Source: Sanderia malayensis
Taxonomy: Eukaryota > Cnidaria > Scyphozoa > Semaeostomeae > Pelagiidae
Length of the DNA stretch: 64,000 nt
Reading direction: 5' to 3'
Assembly (NCBI GenBank): GCA_013076295.1
Contig: RQOL01000818.1
Coordinates: 58,375-122,374 of the forward strand
Shown here one piece after another: positions 11,281-25,399 of the stretch. Made by a program: the position numbers and the translations under genes. Position 1 is the first letter of the stretch; each line of letters begins with the position of its first letter. The notes below the pieces were generated by a model, which worked only from the letters and a program-made list of their open reading frames with translations, did not search any database and was not told where the DNA came from.

Positions 11281-13208
11281 AAAAAATCATCTTCATTGTC
11301 CACCACAGATTCGACACAGTTATTAGCTTCATTGTTAATGTCAATCTCATCGTCATATTGAACTTCATTGTCGTCCACATACTCGATGCAGCTGTTAGTT
11401 TCATTGTTAATGTCAATCTCATCGCAATATTCATCTTCATTGTCCTCCACAAACACGACGCAGTTGTCATTATCTTCCTCCATGCCATATTCATCTCATT
11501 AATTTTGCAATTCGATGTCAGCCTCATTTTCGATGCAATTGTCACTTTGATTCTCGATGACATATTCATCGAGAAAATCACCTTCATTGTCCACCACAGA
11601 TTCGACACAGTTATTAGCTTCATTGTTAATGTCAATCTCATCGTGATATTGAACTTCATTGTCGTCCACATACTCGATGCAGCTGTTAGTTTCATTGTTA
11701 ATGTCAATCTCATCGTAATATTCATCTTCATTGTCCTCCACAAACACGACGCAGTTGTCATTATGTTCCTCAATGCCATATTCATCTTATTATTTTTGCA
11801 ATTCGATGTCAGCCTCATTTTGGATCCGATTGTCACTTTCATTCTCGATGACATATTCATCGTGAAATTCATCTTCATTGTCCTCCACAAACACGACGCA
11901 GTTGTCATTATCTTCCTCAATGCCTTATTCATCTTAATATTTTTGCATTTCGATGTCAGCCTCATTTTGGATGCAATTGTCAGTTTCATTCTCGATGACA
12001 TATTTATCTTGAAATTCATCTTCATTGTCCTCCACAAACAGGACGCAGTTTTCATTATCTTCCTCAATGCGATATTCATCTTATTATTTTTGCAATTCGA
12101 TGTCAGCCTCATTTTGGATGCAATTGTCACTTTCATTCTCGATGAATAATTCATCGTAAAATTCAACTTCATTGTGCACCACAGATTCGCCACAGTTAGT
12201 AGCTCCCTTGTTAATGTCAATCTCATCGTGATATTGAACTTCATTGTCGTCCACATACTCGATGCAGCTGTTAGTTTCATTGTTAATGCCAATCTCATCG
12301 TAATATTCATCTTCATTGTCCTCCACAATCACGACGCAGTTGTCATTATCTTCCTCAATGCCACATTCATCTTATTATCTTTGCAATTCGATGTCAGCAT
12401 CTTTTTGGATGCAATTGTCATTTTTATTCTCGATGACATATTCATCGTGAAATTCATTTTCATTGTCCTCCACAAACACGACGCAGTTGTCATTACCTTC
12501 CTCAATGCCACATTCATCTTATTATCTTTGCAATTCGATGTGAGCCTCATTTTGGATGCAATTGTCACTTTCATTCTCGATGAATAATTCATCGTAAAAT
12601 TCATCCTTATTGTCCACCACAGATTCGACACAGTTAGTAGCTTCATTGTTAATGTCAATCTCATCGTGATATTGAACTTCATTGTCGTCCACATACTCGA
12701 TGCAGCCGTTAGTTTCATTGTTAATGTCAATCTCATTGTAATAATCATCTTCATTGTCCCCCACAAACACGACGCAGTTGTCATTATCTTCCTCAATGCC
12801 ACATTCATCTTATTATTTTTGCAATTCGATGTCAGCCTCAATTTGGATGCAATTGTCACTTTCATTCTCGATGACATATTCATCGTAAAATTCATCTTCA
12901 TTGTCGTCCACAAACACGACGCAGTTGTCATAATCTTCCTCAATGCCATATTCATCTTATTATTTTTGCAATTCGATGTCAGCCTCATTTTGGATGCAAT
13001 TGTCACTTTCATTCTCGATGAATAATTCATCGTAAAATTCAACTTCATTGTGCACCACAGATTCGCCACAGTTAGTAGCTCCCTTGTTAATGTCAATCTC
13101 ATCGTGATATTGAACTTCATTGTCGTCCACATACTCGATGCAGCTGTTAGTTTCATTGTTAATGTCAATCTCATCGTAATATTCATCTTCATTGTCCTCC
13201 ACAATCAC

Positions 13209-14234
13209 GACGCAGTTGTCATTATCTTTCTCAATGCCACATTCATCTTATTATCTTTGCAATTCGATGTCAGCATCTTTCTGGATGCAATTGTCATTTT
13301 CATTCTCGATGACATAGTCATCGTATAATTCATCTTCATTGTCATCCACAAACACGACGCAGTTGTCATTATCTTCCTCAATGCCATATTCATCTCGTTA
13401 TTTTTGCAATTCGATGTCAGCCTCATTTTGGATGCAATTGTCATTTTCATTCTTGATGACATATTCATCGCAAAATTCACCTTCATTGTCCTCCACACAC
13501 ACGACGCAGTTGTCATTATCTTCCTCAATGCCATATTCATCTTATTATTTTTGCAATTCGATGTCAGCCTCATTTTGGATGCGATTGTCACTTTCATTCT
13601 CGATGACATATTCATCGCAAAATTCACCTTCATTGTCCTCCACACACACGACGCAGTTGTCATTATCTTCCTCAATGCCATATTCATCTTATTATTTTTG
13701 CAATTCGATGTCAGCCTCATTTTGGATGCGATTGTCACTTTCATTCTCGATGACATATTCATCGCAGAATTCATCTTCATTGTCCTCCACACACACGACG
13801 CAGTTGTCGTTATCTTCCTCAATGCCATATTCATCTTATTATTTTTGCAATTCGATGTCAGCCTCATTTTGGATGCAATTGTCACTTTCATTCTCGATGA
13901 CATATTCATCGTGAAATTCATCTTCATTGTCCTCCACAAACACGACGCAGTTGTCATTATCTTCCTCAATGCCATATTCATCTCATTAATTTTGCAATTC
14001 GATGTCAGCCTCATTTTGGATGCAATTGTCACTTTCATTCTCGATGACATATTCATCGAAAAAATCATCTTCATTGTCCACCACAGATTCGACACAGTTA
14101 TTAGCTTCATTGTTAATGTCAATCTCATCGTCATATTGAACTTCATTGTCGTCCACATACTCGATGCAGCTGTTAGTTTCATTGTTAATGTCAATCTCAT
14201 CGTAATAATCATCTTCATTGTCCCCCACAAACAC
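13209..14234. repeat. Block duplicated at +1464 bp (14673-15698)
   Basis: Frames at 13339, 13404 and 13986 recur at 14803, 14868 and 15450 with only scattered substitutions. 1464 equals 438 + 1026, so the repeated segment is a whole number of higher-order units. Confidence 0.78.
13404..13991. repeat. Four consecutive A+B units of 147 bp
   Basis: A clean example of the basic unit, with starts at 13404, 13551, 13698 and 13845 and no C+D block between them. Copies differ by a handful of substitutions, such as GCAAAATTCACC versus GCAGAATTCATC. The same run is found 1464 bp further on (14868-15455) and again near 53686. Confidence 0.85.
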
Positions 14235-16749
14235 GACGCAGTTGTCATTATCTTCCTCAACGCCACATTCATCTTATTATTTTTGCAATTCGATGTCAGC
14301 CTCAATTTGGATGCAATTGTCACTTTCATTCTCGATGACATATTCATCGTAAAATTCATCTTCATTGTCGTCCACAAACACGACGCAGTTGTCATTATCT
14401 TCCTCAATGCCATATTCATCTTATTATTTTTGCAATTCGATGTCAGCCTCATTTTGGATGCAATTGTCACTTTCATTCTCGATGAATAATTCATCGTAAA
14501 ATTCAACTTCATTGTGCACCACAGATTCGCCACAGTTAGTAGCTCCCTTGTTAATGTCAATCTCATCGTGATATTGAACTTCATTGTCGTCCACATACTC
14601 GATGCAGCTGTTAGTTTCATTGTTAATGTCAATTTCATCGTAATATTCATCTTCATTGTCCTCCACAATCACGACGCAGTTGTCATTATCTTCCTCAATG
14701 CCACATTCATCTTATTATCTTTGCAATTCGATGTCAGCATCTTTCTGGATGCAATTGTCATTTTCATTCTCGATGACATAGTCATCGTATAATTCATCTT
14801 CATTGTCATCCACAAACACGACGCAGTTGTCATTATCTTCCTCAATGCCATATTCATCTCGTTATTTTTGCAATTCGATGTCAGCCTCATTTTGGATGCA
14901 ATTGTCATTTTCATTCTCGATGACATATTCATCGCAAAATTCACCTTCATTGTCCTCCACACACACGACGCAGTTGTCATTATCTTCCTCAATGCCATAT
15001 TCATCTTATTATTTTTGCAATTCGATGTCAGCCTCATTTTGGATGCGATTGTCACTTTCATTCTCGATGACATATTCATCGCAAAATTCACCTTCATTGT
15101 CCTCCACACACACGATGCAGTTGTCATTATCTTCCTCAATGCCATATTTATCTTATTATTTTTGCAATTCGATGTCAGCCTCATTTTGGATGCGATTGTC
15201 ACTTTCATTCTCGATGACATATTCATCGCAGAATTCATCTTCATTGTCCTCCACACACACGACGCAGTTGTCGTTATCTTCCTCAATGCCATATTCATCT
15301 TATTATTTTTGCAATTCGATGTCAGCCTCATTTTGGATGCAATTGTCACTTTCATTCTCGATGACATATTCATCGTGAAATTCATCTTCATTGTCCTCCA
15401 CAAACACGACGCAGTTGTCATTATCTTCCTCAATGCCATATTCATCTCATTAATTTTGCAATTCGATGTCAGCCTCATTTTGGATGCAATTGTCACTTTC
15501 ATTCTCGATGACATATTCATCGAAAAAATCATCTTCATTGTCCACCACAGATTCGACACAGTTATTAGCTTCATTGTTAATGTCAATCTCATCGTGATAT
15601 TGAACTTCATTGTCGTCCACATACTCGATGCAGCTGTTAGTTTCATTGTTAATGCCAATCTCATCGTAATATTCATCTTCATTGTCCTCCACAATCACGA
15701 CGCAGTTGTCATTATCTTCCTCAATGCCACATTCATCTTATTATCTTTGCAATTCGATGTCAGCATCTTTTTGGATGCAATTGTCATTTTTATTCTCGAT
15801 GACATATTCATCGTGAAATTCATTTTCATTGTCCTCCACAAACACGACGCAGTTGTCATTACCTTCCTCAATGCCACATTCATCTTATTATCTTTGCAAT
15901 TCGATGTCAGCATCTTCTTGGATGCAATTGTCATTTTCATTCTCGATGACATAGTCATCTTATAATTCATCTTCATTGTCATCCACAAACACGACGCAGT
16001 TGTCATTATCTTCCTCAATGCCATATTCATCTTATTATTTTTGCAATTCGATGTGAGCCTCATTTTGGATGCAATTGTCACTTTCATTCTCGAAGACATA
16101 TTCATCGTAAAATTCATCTTCATTGTCCTTCACACACACGACGCAGTTGTCATTATCTTCCTCAATGCCATATTCATCTTATTATTTTTGCATTTCGATG
16201 TCAGCATCTATATGGATGCAATTGTCATTTTCATTCTCGAGGACATATTTATCGCGAAATTCATCTTCATTGTCATTCACAAACACGACGCAGTTGTCAT
16301 TATCTTCCTCAATGCGATATTCATCTTATTATTTTTGCAATTCGATGTCAGCCTCATTTTGGATGCAATTGTCACTTTCATTCTCGATGAATAATTCATC
16401 GTAAAATTCAACTTCATTGTGCACCACAAAATCGCCACAGTTAGTAGCTCCCTTGTTAATGTCAATCTCATCGTGATATTGAACTTCATTGTCGTCCACA
16501 TACTCGATGCAGCTGTTAGTTTCATTGTTAATGCCAATCTCATCGTAATATTCATCTTCATTGTCCCCCACAAACACGACGCCGTTGTCATTATCTTCCT
16601 CAATGCCACATTCATCTTATTATTTTTGCAATTCGATGTCAGCCTCAGTTTAGATGCAATTGTCACTTTCATTCTCGGTGACATATTCATCGTAAATTTC
16701 ATCTTCATTGTCCTCCACACACACGACGCAGTTGTCGTTATCTTCCTCA

Positions 16750-19325
16750 ATGCCATATTCATCTTATTATTTTTGCAATTCGATGTCAGCCTCATTTTGG
16801 ATGCAATTGTCACTTTCATTCTCGATGACATATTCATCGTGAAATTCATCTTCATTGTCCTCCACAAACACGACGCAGTTGTCATTATCTTCCTCAATGC
16901 CATATTCATCTCATTAATTTTGCAATTCGATGTCAGCCTCATTTTGGATGCAATTGTCACTTTCATTCTCGATGACATATTCATCGAAAAAATCATCTTC
17001 ATTGTCCACCACAGATTCGACACAGTTGTTAGCTTCATTGTTAATGTCAATCTCATCGTCATATTGAACTTCATTGTCGTCCACATACTCGATGCAGCTG
17101 TTAGTTTCATTGTTAATGTCAATCTCATCGCAATATTCATCTTCATTGTCCTCCACAAACACGACGCAGTTGTCATTATTTTCCTCCATGCCATATTCAT
17201 CTCATTAATTTTGCAATTCGATGTCAGCCTCATTTTGGATGCAATTGTCACTTTGATTCTCGATGACATATTCATCGAAAAAATCATCTTCATTGTCCAC
17301 CACAGATTCGACACAGTTATTAGCTTCATTGTTAATGTCAATCTCATCGTGATATTGAACTTCATTGTCGTCCACATACTCGATGCAGCTGTTAGTTTCA
17401 TTGTTAATGTCAATCTCATCGTAATATTCATCTTCATTGTCCTCCACAAACACGACGCAGTTGTCATTATGTTCCTCAATGCCATATTCATCTTATTATT
17501 TTTGCAATTCGATGTCAGCCTCATTTTGGATGCGATTGTCACTTTCATTCTCGATGACATATTCATCGTGAAATTCATCTTCATTGTCCTCCACAAACAC
17601 GACGCAGTTGTCATTATCTTCCTCAATGCCATATTCATCTTAATTTTTTTGCATTTCGATGTCAGCCTCATTTTGGATGCAATTGTCAGTTTCATTCTCG
17701 ATGACATATTTATCTTGAAATTCATCTTCATTGTCCTCCACAAACACGACGCAGTTTTCATTATCTTCTTCAATGCCATATTCATCTTATTAGTTTTTGC
17801 AATTCGATGTGAGCCTCATTTTGGATGCAATTGTCACTTTCATTCTCGATGACATATTCATCGTAATATTCATCTTCATCGTCCTCCACAAACACGACGC
17901 AGTTGTCATCATCTTCCTCAGTGCCATATTCATCTTATTATCTTCGCTATTCGATGTCAGCCTCTTTTTGGATGCAATTCTCACTTTCATTCTCGATGAC
18001 ATATTCATCGTGAAATTCATTTTCATTGTCCTCCACAATTACGACGCAGTTGTCATTATCTTCCTGAATGCCATATTCATCTCATTATTTTTGCATTTCG
18101 ATGTCAGCCTCATTTTGGATGCAATTGTCAATTTCATTCTCGAGGACATATTTATCGTGAAATTCATCTTCATTGTCCTCCACAAACACGACGCAGTTTT
18201 CATTATCTTCCTCATTGCCATATTCATCTTATTAGTTTTTGCAATTCGATGTGAGCCTCATTTTGGATGCAATTGTCACTTTCATTCTCGATGAATAATT
18301 CATCGTAAAATTCATCCTCATTGTCCACCACAGATTCGACACAGTTAGTAGCTTCATTGTTAATGTCAATCTCATCGTGATATTGAACTTCATTGTCGTC
18401 CACATACTCGATGCAGCTGTTAGTTTCATTGTTAATGTCAATCTCATCGTAATATTCATCTTCATTGTCCCCCACAAACACGACGCAGTTGTCATTATCT
18501 TCCTCAATGCCACATTCATCTTATTATTTTTGCAATTCGATGTCAGCCTCAATTTGGATGCAATTGTCACTTTCATTCTCGATGACCTATTCATCGTAAA
18601 ATTCATCTTCATTGTCGTCCACAAACACGACGCAGTTGTCATTATCTTCCTCAATGCCATATTCATCTTATTATTTTTGCAATTCGATGTCAGCCTCATT
18701 TTGGATGCAATTGTCACTTTCATTCTCGATGAATAATTCATCGTAAAATTCAACTTCATTGTGCACCACAGATTCGCCACAGTTAGTAGCTCCCTTGTTA
18801 ATGTCAATCTCATCGTGATATTGAACTTCATTGTCGTCCACATACTCGATGCAGCTGTTAGTTTCATTGTTAATGTCAATCTCATCGCAATATTCATCTT
18901 CATCGTCCTCCACAAACACGACGCAGTTGTCATCATCTTCCTCAGTGCCATATTCATCTTATTATCTTCGCTATTCGATGTCAGCCTCTTTTTGGATGCA
19001 ATTCTCACTTTCATTCTCGATGACATATTCATCGTGAAATTCATTTTCATTGTCATCCACAATTACGACGCAGTTGTCATTATCTTCCTGAATGCCATAT
19101 TCATCTCATTATTTTCGCATTTCGATGTCAGCCTCATTTTGGATGCAATTGTCAATTTCATTCTCGAGGACATATTTATCGTGAAATTCATCTTCATTGT
19201 CCTCCACAAACACGACGCAGTTGTCATTACCTTCCTCAATGCCATATTCATCTCGTTATTTTTGCAATTCGATGTCAGCCTCATTTTGGATGCAATTGTC
19301 ATTTTCATTCTCGATGACATATTCA
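16750..19325. repeat. Block repeated near 59660-62235 (offset 42910 bp)
   Basis: Frames at 17797, 18232, 18377 and 18671 reappear at 60707, 61142, 61287 and 61581 with the same translation, an exact offset of 42910. To the left the offset is up to 42914 because the right-hand copy has lost a few single bases between 60480 and 60710. Confidence 0.75.
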
Positions 19326-22300
19326 TCGCAGAATTCATCTTCATTGTCCTCCACACACACGACGCAGTTGTCGTTATCTTCCTCAATGCCATATTCATCT
19401 TATTATTTTTGCAATTCGATGTCAGCCTCATTTTGGATGCAATTGTCACTTTCATTCTCGATGACATATTCATCGTGAAATTCATCTTCATTGTCCTCCA
19501 CAAACACGACGCAGTTGTCATTATCTTCCTCAATCCCATATTCATCTCATTAATTTTGCAATTCGATGTCAGCCTCATTTTGGATGCAATTGTCACTTTC
19601 ATTCTCGATGACATATTCATCGAAAAAATCATCTTCATTGTCCACCACAGATTCGACACAGTTATTAGCTTCATTGTTAATGTCAATCTCATCGTGATAT
19701 TGAACTTCATTGTCGTCCACATACTCGATGCAGCTGTTAGTTTCATTGTTAATGTCAATCTCATCGCAATATTCATCTTCATTGTCCTCCACAAACACGA
19801 CGCAGTTGTCATTATCTTCCTCCATGCCATATTCATCTTATTATTTTTGCAATTCGATGTGAGCCTCATTTTGGATGCAATTGTCACTTTCATTCTCGAT
19901 GTCATATTCATCGTAAAATTCATCTTCATTGTCCTCCACAAACACGACGCAGTTGTCATTATCTTCCTTAATGCCATATTCATCATATTTTTTTTGCATT
20001 TCGATGTCAGCCTCATTTTGGATGCAATTGTCATTTTCATTCTCGATGACATATTTATCGTGAAATTCATCTTCATTGTTCTCCACAAACACGACGCAGT
20101 TTTCATTATCTTCCTCAATGCCATATTCATCTTATTAGTTTTTGCAATTCGATGTGAGCCTCATTTTGGATGCAATTGTCACTTTCATTCTCGATGACAT
20201 ATTCATCGTAATATTCATCTTCATTGTCCTCCACAAACACGACGCAGTTGTCATTATCTTCCTCAATGCCATACTCATCTTATTATTTTTGCAATTCGAT
20301 GTGAGCCTCATTTTGGATGCAATTGTCATTTTCATTCTCGAGGACATATTTATCGTGAAATTCATCTTCATTGTCCTCCACAAACACGACGCAGTTTTCA
20401 TTATCTTCCTCAATGCCATATTCATCTTATTAGTTTTTGCAATTCGATGTGAGCCTCATTTTGGATGCAATTGTCACTTTCATTGTCGATGAATAATTCA
20501 TCGTAAAATTCATCCTCATTGTCCACCACAGATTCGACACAGTTAGTAGCTTCATTGTTAATGTCAATCTCATCGTGATATTGAACTTCATTGTCGTCCA
20601 CATACTCGATGCAGCTGTTAGTTTCATTGTTAATGTCAATCTCATCGTAATATTCATCTTCATTGTCCCCCACAAACACGACGCAGTTGTCATTATCTTC
20701 CTCAATGCCACATTCATCTTCTTATTTTTGCAATTCGATGTCAGCCTCAATTTAGATGCAATTGTCACTTTCATTCTCGATGACATATTCATCGTAAAAT
20801 TCATCTTCATTGTCCTCCACAAACACGACGCAGTTGTCATTATCTTCCTCAATGCCATATTCATCTCATTATTTTTGCATTTCGATGTCAGCCTCATTTT
20901 GGATGCAATTGTCAATTTCATTCTCGAGGACATATTTATCGTGAAATTCATCTTCATTGTCCTCCACAATCACGACGCAGTTGTCATTATCTTCCTCAAT
21001 GCCACATTCATCTTATCATCTTTGCAATTCGATGTCAACATCTTTTTGGATGCAATTGTCATTTTCATTCTCGATGACATATTCATCGTAAAATTCATTT
21101 TCATTGTCCTCCACAAACACGACGCAGTTGTCATTATCTTCCTCAATGCCACATTCATCTTATTATCTTTGCAATTCGATGTCAGCATCTTTTTGGATGC
21201 AATTGTCATTTTCATTCTCGATGACAAAGTCATCGTATAATTCATCTTCATTGTCATCCACAAACACGACGCAGTTGTCATTATCTTCCTCAATGCCTTA
21301 TTCATCTCGTTATTTTTGCAATTCGATGTCAGCCTCATTTTGGATGCAATTGTCATTTTCATTCTCGATGACATATTCATCGCAAAATTCACCTTCATTG
21401 TCCTCCACACACACGACGCACTTGTCATTATCTTCCTCAATGCCATATTCATCTTATTATTTTTGCAATTCGATGTCAGCCTCATTTTGGATGCGATTGT
21501 CACTTTCATTCTCGATGACATATTCATCGCAAAATTCACCTTCATTGTCCTCCACACACACGACGCAGTTGTCATTATCTTCCTCAATGCCATATTCATC
21601 TTATTATTTTTGCAATTCGATGTCAGCCTCATTTTGGATGCGATTGTCACTTTCATTCTCGATGACATAGTCATCGCAAAATTCATCTTCATTGTCCTCC
21701 ACAAACACGACGCAGTTGTCATTATCTTCCTCAATGCCATATTCATCTTATTATTTTTGCATTTCGATGTCGGCCTCATTTGGATGCAATTGTCATTTTC
21801 ATTCTCGAGGACATATTTATCGTGAAATTCATCTTCATTGTCCTCCACAAACACGACGCAGTTTTCATTATCGTCCTCAATGCCATATTCATCTTATTAG
21901 TTTTTGCAATTCGATGTGAGCCTCATTTAGGATGCTATTGTCACTTTCATTGTCGATGAATAGTTCATCGTAAAATTCATCCTCATTGTCCACCACAGAT
22001 TCGACACAGTTAGTAGCTTCATTGTTAATGTCAATCTCATCGTGATATTGAACTTCATTGTCGTCCACATACTCGATGCAGCTGTTAGTTTCATTGTTAA
22101 TGTCAATCTCATCGTAATATTCATCTTCATTGTCCCCCACAAACACGACGCAGTTGTCATTATCTTCCTCAATGCCACATTCATCTTCTTATTTTTGCAA
22201 TTCGATGTCAGCCTCAATTTGGATGCAATTGTCACTTTCATTCTCGATGACATATTTATCGTAAAATTCATCTTCATTGTCCTCCACAAACACGACGCAG

Positions 22301-25300
22301 TTGTCATTATCTTCCTCAATGCCATATTCATCTTATTATTTTTGCAATTCGATGTCAGCCTCATTTTGGATGCAATTGTCACTTTCATTCTCGATGAATA
22401 ATTCATCGTAAAATTCAACTTCATTGTGCACCACAGATTCGCCACAGTTAGTAGCTCCCTTGTTAATGTCAATTTCATCGTGATATTGAACTTCATTGTC
22501 GTCCATATACTCGATGCAGCTGTTAGTTTCATTGTTAATGTCAATCTCATCGTAATATTCATCTTCATTGTCCCCCACAAACACGACGCAGTTGTCATTA
22601 TCTTCCTCAATGCCACATTCATCTTATTATTCTTGCAATTCGATGTCAGCCTCAATTTGGATGCAATTGTCACTTTCATTCTCGATGACATATTCATCGT
22701 AAAATTCATCTTCATTGTCCTCCACAAACACGACGCAGTTGTCATTATCTTCCTCAATGCCATATTCATCTTATTATTTTTGCAATTCGATGTCAGCCTC
22801 ATTTTGGATGCAATTGTCACTTTCATTCTCGATGAATAATTCATCGTAAAAATCAACTTCATTGTGCACCACAGATTCGCCACAGTTAGTAGCTCCCTTG
22901 TTAATGTCAATTTCATCGTGATATTGAACTTCATTGTCGTCCACATACTCGATGCAGCTGTTAGTTTCATTGTTAATGTCAATCTCATCGTAATATTCAT
23001 CTTCATTGTCCTCCACAATCACGACGCAGTTGTCATTATCTTCCTCAATGCCACATTCATCTTATCATCTTTGCAATTCGATGTCAACATCTTTTTGGAT
23101 GCAATTGTCATTTTCATTCTCGATGACATATTCATCGTAAAATTCATTTTCATTGTCCTCCACAAACACGACGCAGTTGTCATTATCTTCCTCAATGCCA
23201 CATTCATCTTATTATCTTTGCAATTCGATGTCAGCATCTTTTTGGATGCAATTGTCATTTTCATTCTCGATGACATAGTCATCGTATAATTCATCTTCAT
23301 TGTCATCCACAAACACGACGCAGTTGTCATTATCTTCCTCAATGCCTTATTCATCTCGCTATTTTTGCAATTCGATGTCAGCCTCATATTGGATGCAATT
23401 GTCATTTTCATTCTCGATGACATATTCATCGCAAAATTCACCTTCATTGTCCTCCACACACACGACGCACTTGTCATTATCTTCCTCAATGCCATATTCA
23501 TCTTATTATTTTTGCAATTCGATGTCAGCCTCATTTTGGATGCGATTGTCACTTTCATTCTCGATGACATATTCATCGCAAAATTCACCTTCATTGTCCT
23601 CCACACACACGACGCAGTTGTCATTATCTTCCTCAATGCCATATTCATCTTATTATTTTTGCAATTCGATGTCAGCCTCATTTTGGATGCGATTGTCACT
23701 TTCATTCTCGATGACATAGTCATCGCAAAATTCATCTTCATTGTCCTCCACAAACACGACGCAGTTGTCATTATCTTCCTCAATGCCATATTCATCTTAT
23801 TATTTTTGCATTTCGATGTCGGCCTCATTTTGGATGCAATTGTCATTTTCATTCTCGAGGACATATTTATCGTGAAATTCATCTTCATTGTCCTCCACAA
23901 ACACGACGCAGTTTTCATTATCTTCCTCAATGCCATATTCATCTTATTAGTTTTTGCAATTCGATGTGAGCCTCATTTTGGATGCTATTGTCACTTTCAT
24001 TGTCGATGAATAGTTCATCGTAAAATTCATCCTCATTGTCCACCACAGATTCGACACAGTTAGTAGCTTCATTGTTAATGTCAATCTCATCGTGATATTG
24101 AACTTCATTGTCGTCCACATACTCGATGCAGCTGTTAGTTTCATTGTTAATGTCAATCTCATCGTAATATTCATCTTCATTGTCCCCCACAAACACGACG
24201 CAGTTGTCATTATCTTCCTCAATGCCACATTCATCTTCTTATTTTTGCAATTCGATGTCAGCCTCAATTTGGATGCAATTGTCACTTTCATTCTCGATGA
24301 CATATTCATCGTAAAAGTCATCTTCATTGTCCTCCACAAACACGACGCAGTTGTCATTATCTTCCTCAATGCCATATTCATCTTATTATTTTTGCAATTC
24401 GATGTCAGCCTCATTTTGGATGCAATTGTCACTTTCATTCTCGATGAATAATTCATCGTAAAAATCAACTTCATTGTGCACCACAGATTCGCCACAGTTA
24501 GTAGCTCCCTTGTTAATGTCAATTTCATCGTGATATTGAACTTCATTGTCGTCCACATACTCGATGCAGCTGTTAGTTTCATTGTTAATGTCAATCTCAT
24601 CGTAATATTCATCTTCATTGTCCTCCACAATCACGACGCAGTTGTCATTATCTTCCTCAATGCCACATTCATCTTATCATCTTTGCAATTCGATGTCAAC
24701 ATCTTTTTGGATGCAATTGTCATTTTCATTCTCGATGACATATTCATCGTAAAATTCATTTTCATTGTCCTCCACAAACACGACGCAGTTGTCATTATCT
24801 TCCTCAATGCCACATTCATCTTATTATCTTTGCATTTCGATGTCAGCATCTTTTTGGATGCAATTGTCATTTTCATTCTCGATGACATAGTCATCGTATA
24901 ATTCATCTTCATTGTCATCCACAAACACGACGCAGTTGTCATTATCTACCTCAATGCCTTATTCATCTCGTTATTTTTGCAATTCGATGTCAGCCTCATA
25001 TTGGATGCAATTGTCATTTTCATTCTCGATGACATATTCATCGCAAAATTCACCTTCATTGTCCTCCACACACACGACGCACTTGTCATTATCTTCCTCA
25101 ATGCCATATTCATCTTATTATTTTTGCAATTCGATGTCAGCCTCATTTTGGATGCGATTGTCACTTTCATTCTCGATGACATATTCATCGCAAAATTCAC
25201 CTTCATTGTCCTCCACACACACGACGCAGTTGTCATTATCTTCCTCAATGCCATATTCATCTTATTATTTTTGCAATTCGATGTCAGCCTCATTTTGGAT

Positions 25301-25399
25301 GCGATTGTCACTTTCATTCTCGATGACATAGTCATCGCAAAATTCATCTTCATTGTCCTCCACAAACACGACGCAGTTGTCATTATCTTCCTCAATGCC

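Larger units (their letters stand above)
12530..15590. repeat. Block repeated near 52810-55870 (offset about 40282 bp)
   Basis: The order of units from 12666 to about 15590 recurs from 52949 to about 55870. The offset falls from 40283 to 40281 along the block as single bases are lost in the right-hand copy. A third, more damaged copy of the left part of this block begins near 48288. Confidence 0.72.

Noticed and set aside
16419..17852. Plus-strand hydrophobic repeat frame as a membrane protein
   Set aside because: It is the antisense of GAT/GAA/AAT-rich codons, which always gives Phe/Ile/Val/Leu. Openness follows from composition.
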